64,000 nt of DNA from Alnus glutinosa (Eukaryota > Streptophyta > Magnoliopsida > Fagales > Betulaceae), in contig NC_084894.1 of assembly GCF_958979055.1 (NCBI RefSeq), positions 19,685,616 to 19,749,615 of the forward strand, written 5' to 3'. The notes below the pieces were generated by a model. That model was not told the origin of the DNA. It searched no databases and saw only the letters and a program-made list of their open reading frames with translations. Positions 58,880 through 64,000 of the stretch are shown here, piece by piece (position 1 is the first letter of the stretch; each line of letters opens with the position of its first letter). The position numbers and the translations under genes are program-made.

Positions 58880-61560
58880 GTGAATCTCTTTTAGTGACTC
58901 ATTCAAATATATTGTGGATTGATTATGGTTTAACAATCCATGTTGTCAACACAAATGCAGAGTCTTTTTAAAATGAATAACACGTGTTTATAATTTGAGC
59001 TTGTTGGGATCTATAGGTTAATTTTGAAATTCAGTTATAATTTTTACCTCAAAATGATTTATATTCCATAATCCTTTTGAAATCTATTTTCTAGTTTGGC
59101 TTATCAAAAGGTTTTATTAAAAATTTCAATTTTTATTTTAAACTTGAAATTTTTTTTATTTTTGGTGGAATATTGGTTGGGATTTATTTAAAGTCTATTT
59201 AAAATTGACCTACATCCCAATTTTTGAAACAAAATTATTTGTTTATTTCTGCATACTGATGTTGACGTAAAGTAGAGTCTTTGAGAATTTAAAATGCTCT
59301 GGTTATGGCTTTGGAGATTGAAATATATCTCCATACAGTAAATAAAAGTCGGTAATTCACTGACTTTGGTTCTTGTGTGGGCTGCATAAGAGAAAGCATA
59401 CCAACAAGAACACTAGAGGTGCCAAAGAGAGCATTTTGAGATTCTTGAGATCATGTACATTGAAAGGTGTTGACCTTTTCATACTCATTGCCTAAATGGT
59501 CAGAGATATTTTTTATCTCTTTTAGTGATGACCATATAAAGCTTATGTATCTCTATCTTCTAAATATTAAAGCTGGGGTATTGAATGCTTTCAATACCTA
59601 TAAGGAAGAAGAAGAGAAACAATATGAAGATCATAAGATCTAATATAGGCATAGAGTATTAAGGTAGGTACACACAAAAGGAAATGATTAGTAATACTAA
59701 TCTGCTATTACCCTTATAGAGTAAAGCTTTGAAGACAGTTGTGTATAAGTTAAACAGTATTCCATCTAAGGTTGTCCATAAGACACCTTTTAAAGTATGA
59801 AATAGATGGAAGCTTAGTTTAAATTATTTACACATATGGGGTTGTCTTGCTAAAGAGAGGATTTATAATCCTCGCCTTAGAAAATTAGATTCAAGGACAA
59901 CCAGCGGATCTTTTATAAGCTATCTAGTAAACTTTAAAGGGTTTTAATGTTTTATTATCCTTCATATAATCCTAGGGTTGTTGATTGTAAAATTTCTAGA
60001 GGATGCAGAACCTAGTGGGAGTGCTCATTCACATAAATTGGAATTTGAGGAAGCACTAGAGTTGGCCAAATCTCCTCCTAATAGAGGATGATTGATTGTA
60101 TTCAGGGAAAATCAGATTGATTATCCTGAGCCACAATCAGTTATGGAACAACCAACTCATACAGAACAGGTTCAAAAGTCTATTCTCCCATTGCAAAATG
60201 CAGAGGAAGTAGAATTAAGAAAATCCTATAGAATAAGGAGATCAACAAGTCTTAGTGATCATGTTGTATATCTCCCAGAGTCTGATGTTGACATTGGACA
60301 TAAAGATGATCCAAGTTTGTTTTCACATGCTATGAGTGGAGAAAACTCCACATTGAGATTCAGTGCCATGAAGTAAGAGTTAAATCCATTGCTCAACAGT
60401 CTAGCTAGACTCGTAGCCAATGGTTTTACTCATAAGGAAGGCATTGATTATCGTGAAACATTCTCTCCAGTGTCTAAGGATGGTTCATCAAGATGATCAT
60501 AGCATTAGTAGCTCATTTTTTGATCTAGAGCTACATCAAGTGGATGCGAAAACGACTTTTCTGAATGGGGATCTTAAAGACGAGGTTTACATGAAACAAT
60601 CAAAAGGTTTTATAAATAACAGTCAGAAAGCTTGCAAATTAAAGAATTCTATTTATGGGCTATGATAGATCTCTCATCGGTGATATACTTTTTACAAGGT
60701 AATTGAAAACCTTGATTAGTATATATATCTTAAGGTCAGTGGGAGTACAGTAATCTTTCTAGTCCTATATGTAGATATTATTTTTGCAAGTGGTGATTTA
60801 TGTTTGCTACATAAAGTTCACAAAACTTTGAAATGAAGGATTTGGGTGAAACCTCTTATGTCTTTTGACATAGAGATTCACAGAGACATAAATAATATTA
60901 ACATTGTCTCGGAAGCCCTACATTGAAAAAGTTTTGGGAAAATTTAGAATGAAGGATTATGTACCTTCAGTAGCAATTAAGAGGGACCAATTAAATACAG
61001 CTTAACGTCCCAAAAGGTATTGGAATAAGGGCAGATGAAAAGTTTTGAGTGTCTGCATTATACATAACCATATGACTGACAATAAATATATTGAGTCAAT
61101 AAAGTGCTGCAAATAAAGTCTTGCGGTATATGCAAGGAACCAAGAAGTACAACTTAACCTAAGGATACACTTTCCATTTGAAGGTGGTTAGTTGTTCAGA
61201 TTTGAGTTTTGCTGATTGTGTAGATAGTAAAAAGTCTACTTTAGGGTATATATCTTTTTATTGAAGGATATATCCTAGAGATGCAGTATGCAGACTATAG
61301 TTGCTACGTCTACCAAGAAAGCTAAAAGTCTAGCGTGCTATGAATTTAGTACACAGGCATGATGGTTGAGACATCTGTTGAAAGTCTCAATCTTGTCGAT
61401 TTTACAATTAGACCATAAAGATATTCTGCGGTAATTCTACTATAATCTTCTTTTATAAGAATAAAGAGTTGAAGCAGAAGTAAATCGACATCAAGAATCT
61501 CAGTACGAGAGATAACATTAAGAGACATAAAGGGTCTATTGAGCATATAAGTACTGAATT
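58880..61560 (+). pseudogene. Copia pol remnant (protease to RNase H)
   Basis: In order: a protease trace (about 58910-58960, LWID followed by TIHVVNTNA), GAG-pre-integrase (about 59380, HKRKHTNKNTRGAKES), integrase with VYKLNSIPSKVVHKTPF (about 59740), WGCLAKERIYNPRLRKLDS (about 59838), the linker RRSTSLSDHVVYLPESD, reverse transcriptase (60530-60660, VDAKTTFLNGDLKDEVYMK), YVDI in place of YVDD (about 60767) and RNase H (61110-61260, DSKKSTLGYI). Stops and shifts break every domain and a catalytic Asp of reverse transcriptase is lost, so no active enzyme can be made. No gag is seen upstream. Confidence 0.88.
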
Positions 61561-61964
61561 AATGATTGCGGATCCCATGACTTAAAGTTTACCGGTAAAG
61601 AAAGAATAAAGTCATGCGGAGTATATGAGACTCATTAATTCATTTTCGCTTGGTTTGTCTCTTTTTGGTCTATAGACATAAAGTTATTATAATAAAGATT
61701 TTTTGTGCACATTTGTTATTTTATCCATGAGGATAAATAAAGTTGGACCCGAATGACTTATAGGAAGTTCATTCATAAAGCTTGATTATCCATAAGGTAC
61801 TTATGTAAGGAGTGTTTTACATCGTGATACATGGAAGGGACGACCTAATTTTATAATGGTTTTACCGCCATGATTCGTGTGAAACATTTCTTATCTGAGT
61901 GGGAGGATTCCATAAGTGATTGGCCAAACTAAAGAACCTAATACCATAAAGTCATGTGTCATAA

Positions 61965-61980
61965 AGGCCAAGTGGGAGAA
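61965..61980 (+). other. Polypurine tract
   Basis: AGGCCAAGTGGGAGAA directly abuts the 3' LTR, the position and composition expected for plus-strand priming. Confidence 0.85.
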
Positions 61981-62403
61981 TGTTAGATATTGTCTCCATA
62001 TATGGCCTATATGCCACATATACAGTGTTTATTATATTTATTATAAATATAATATACGGTATTACGGTTAGGTAATTTAATTAATTTAGATTACCGTAAT
62101 GGAATCGTTTAATTGATTTAAAATCAATTAATAATATTGTTTCCTTGATGGGAGGAACAATACGGTACTTACCATAATTTGAGGGTCCCTGACCTAGCCT
62201 ATAAATAAACAGCCTGTGTACACCATCAGTACGGCAATACAGTCATAGGCATAGGTTAGAAGATCCCTCAAATAATATTTTCTTGTTCTTCAGATAGATC
62301 GTGGAAACGCTTGAGCAAATATGGCTAGAGGTAAGCTTGAATCCTGTTTATTCGTTTTCCGCTGCGCATGTTAGATTAAATAATATGTTGATTATTTCTA
62401 ACA
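61981..62403 (+). mobile_element. 3' LTR of the copia element
   Basis: 423 bp, matching the 5' LTR except at five transitions. The TAAAA duplication follows at 62404-62408. Block A retains the unoccupied site GGCTAAAATTCAAC at 41672-41685. Confidence 0.95.
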
Positions 62404-62546
62404 TAAAATTCAACAAAAACCTAAGAAACCGTGGCCTAATTAATATCACCAACAATCCTTTCTAAGCATATCTTTGCAACATTAGCAGATACGACACATT
62501 TTGCTGTTCTTTTTCCAAAATCAAAACAAAAACATCCTAATCATCA

Positions 62547-63784
62547 TCATCTTCGGACATTACGTATAATGTTACGCTCCTCCCAGATTGGACAGGAACA
62601 GGTTGGCTTTCCGTTCTTCCACTCAGCACCACAAGTGTAGCAGAACTGATATCCACATCTGGAAAAACATTGCACGGGAAATACAAGCATTTTTGAAACA
62701 AGCAGAGAATGGCTGGTTTGTAGTGACATTTTCTCTTGGGACAAAGACATGAACTTTATAACAAAGATAAGGGGACAATAAATGAGAGAAAAAGTTGAAT
62801 TGAGCTATATAGCAATTGGCCGGGAAGGGAGAAGGGGAGATTCAATTCGAACCAACGAAGGGGAGATTCGAACTAACTATTCACTTTCATTTCATAACAC
62901 GTAGTCTCCGGCCGATTGGCTAGCCTTTGACTTTACAAACACACATACTTTAGCGACAATAAGAGCAAGAAAAAGTCAAATTGGACTGAGGAATATAAAA
63001 AGTACCTGCAAGTGATGTGGTAGCAACCTTCGGCTAGTTCAACCATGTGGCTGCACTTCAAACATTGGGGCCAACGTTTCGCCTTTGCAAGACACTTGAG
63101 CTTTGCATCTTCTGATTGGGAATAACGATCTGATCTTTTGTAATCATTGCAGGTCATATCAAAATGCCTCGGGACTTTGCAATTGATACAGAAAGAGTAA
63201 TGACATTTCATGCATCTTCTGAATCCATCTTTGTCAGCAGCAATATATGCGGTCTTACTCTTAGTATATTTGAAAACCTCACTTTTCGACATTAGTGCTG
63301 AGCACCTGGGACGTGGGCAATAAACTTTCTCTGTAACAGGAATAGAAGATTCCTTCATGCGTTGGCTCAAGACCTCAGCCAATTTCGGTTCCAAGAATTT
63401 CCCACAGCTATCAATATTCACCTTGGCCTTACAGCCTTCACGAGGGCACTTTACCACCATCCCATTAAGCACCTTGGCCTCCATATGCTGTTTCATACAT
63501 GAAAAGCAAAACCTGTGCCGGCAACCATCAACTGAAAACATCTTCTCAACACCAGTATCTTCAAAGCAAATTAAACATGTCTCTTTCAAACTCTTGCCAT
63601 TCCTAGTTTCTTCAGTGAAGGTAATTTGAGAAATTATAGCATCTCTTGCAGATTTAAATGCAAACTTAATATCATTACGTGCCACAAGAGATGGTTTGCA
63701 ACGAGTAAATTTTCTCTGAAGAAGAGCCACCTGATTGACTAATGTCGCAATCTTGCTCTGTTATGGTCGTGCTCTACCAGTAAC
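62547..63784 (-). pseudogene. RBR E3 ligase copy 2, exons 2-3, with nonsense codon
   Basis: Exon 2 is 63784-63006 and exon 3 is 62658-62547, with the same junctions as the 42-44 kb gene; exon 1 should lie beyond the window. Eight codons into exon 2 the frame reads CCA TAA CAG where copy 1 has CCA GAA CAG, so translation from exon 1 would stop before RING1. After the stop, RING1, IBR and RING2 Cys/His residues, including the catalytic EGCYHITC Cys, remain open for 289 codons. In IBR the conserved VPWH has become VPRH. Exon 2 is 9 bp longer (TEETR insertion) and the C-terminus one codon shorter. It is probably a recent pseudogene unless the stop is bypassed or a downstream start is used. Confidence 0.85.
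62808..62935 (-). mobile_element. tRNA-like SINE fragment in RBR copy 2 intron
   Basis: Same insert as 42100-42200: minus strand GGCTAGCCAATCGGCCGGAG, then GTTCGAATCTCC. Here the B-box part is doubled (GGGAGATTC occurs twice, followed by GAACCAA and GAACTAA). Confidence 0.65.
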
Positions 63785-64000
63785 CTGTATTCAGAAAATA
63801 CAATGTTGATGACCTCTATCAATGTCACTAAGTACAAGTCTCAATAAAACTGTTAAGATAACTAGAATTAATTTCAGAATATAAGCAAGATCGAAGAAAG
63901 GTTGAACAAAGAGGCTAGCTCAGTGGATCATAATAATGCAATTTTCATTTTTGATAAGGAAATCATATTAACTGAATTGAAAAGAAAGTTTAGATAATGG
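63785..64000 (-). other. Intron 1 of RBR copy 2, truncated by the window
   Basis: Matches the copy 1 intron 43043-43337 at its acceptor side (TTCTGAATACAG). The first exon, about 295 bp further in copy 1, is not reached. Confidence 0.8.

Larger units (their letters stand above)
53535..64000 (-). other. Duplicated block B (RBR copy 2 with insertions)
   Basis: Co-linear with 40690-44084 but expanded by a solo LTR (54015-54454), extra sequence with a MITE (54455-55005), a second solo LTR (55142-55517) and a 6.7-kb copia element (55708-62403). The right end of the block lies outside the window, so the size of the duplication is unknown. Confidence 0.85.

Overview
This window is nuclear DNA of a dicot plant, probably a woody eudicot; the order cannot be fixed from sequence alone. 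The reasons are intron-containing genes with GT-AG junctions, a P-class PPR gene, a plant RNase H-like/RBR ubiquitin ligase, plant LTR retrotransposon families (SIRE-like and other copia, Tat-like and Athila-like gypsy), many MITEs, a SINE, a LINE relic and a plastid ycf2 insertion. I see no bacterial, viral or CRISPR features.

Layout. 1-10 kb is a nest of long non-coding LTR-type repeats (family A) cut by SIRE-like LTR pieces, with several internal tandem repeats. 10-12.8 kb is non-coding and holds one SINE. An intronless PPR gene lies at 12.83-14.22 kb (+). A LINE RNase H relic lies at 15.1-15.9 kb (-). A complete six-exon alpha/beta hydrolase gene spans 22.42-16.87 kb (-) and carries a Mutator-type MITE in its last intron. 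22.8-27.6 kb is a MITE-rich spacer. 28.26-28.67 kb is a nuclear copy of chloroplast ycf2. 28.8-35.9 kb is a decayed Tat-like gypsy element with gag-protease, only the last part of integrase and an antisense accessory ORF; a solo Athila-like LTR has inserted in its gag.

36-40.7 kb is AT-rich spacer with a 400-bp purine tract. A three-exon RBR E3 ligase gene lies at 44.08-41.85 kb (-). 44.4-53.5 kb is another stack of transposons: an Athila-like LTR, a 2-kb solo LTR, a promoter/intron/ORF unit related to putative plant transposon proteins, and a SIRE-like LTR. 53.5-64 kb is a second copy of the RBR block. It is enlarged by two solo LTRs and a 6.7-kb copia-type element, and its RBR gene carries an in-frame stop.

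Only three loci look like functional host genes: the PPR gene, the hydrolase and the first RBR gene. They are unrelated in function and do not form a pathway. The richest biology is comparative. The two RBR blocks act as filled and empty sites that order the insertions. The copia element has nearly identical LTRs around a dead polyprotein, and its leader holds a duplicated hairpin module with paired base changes.
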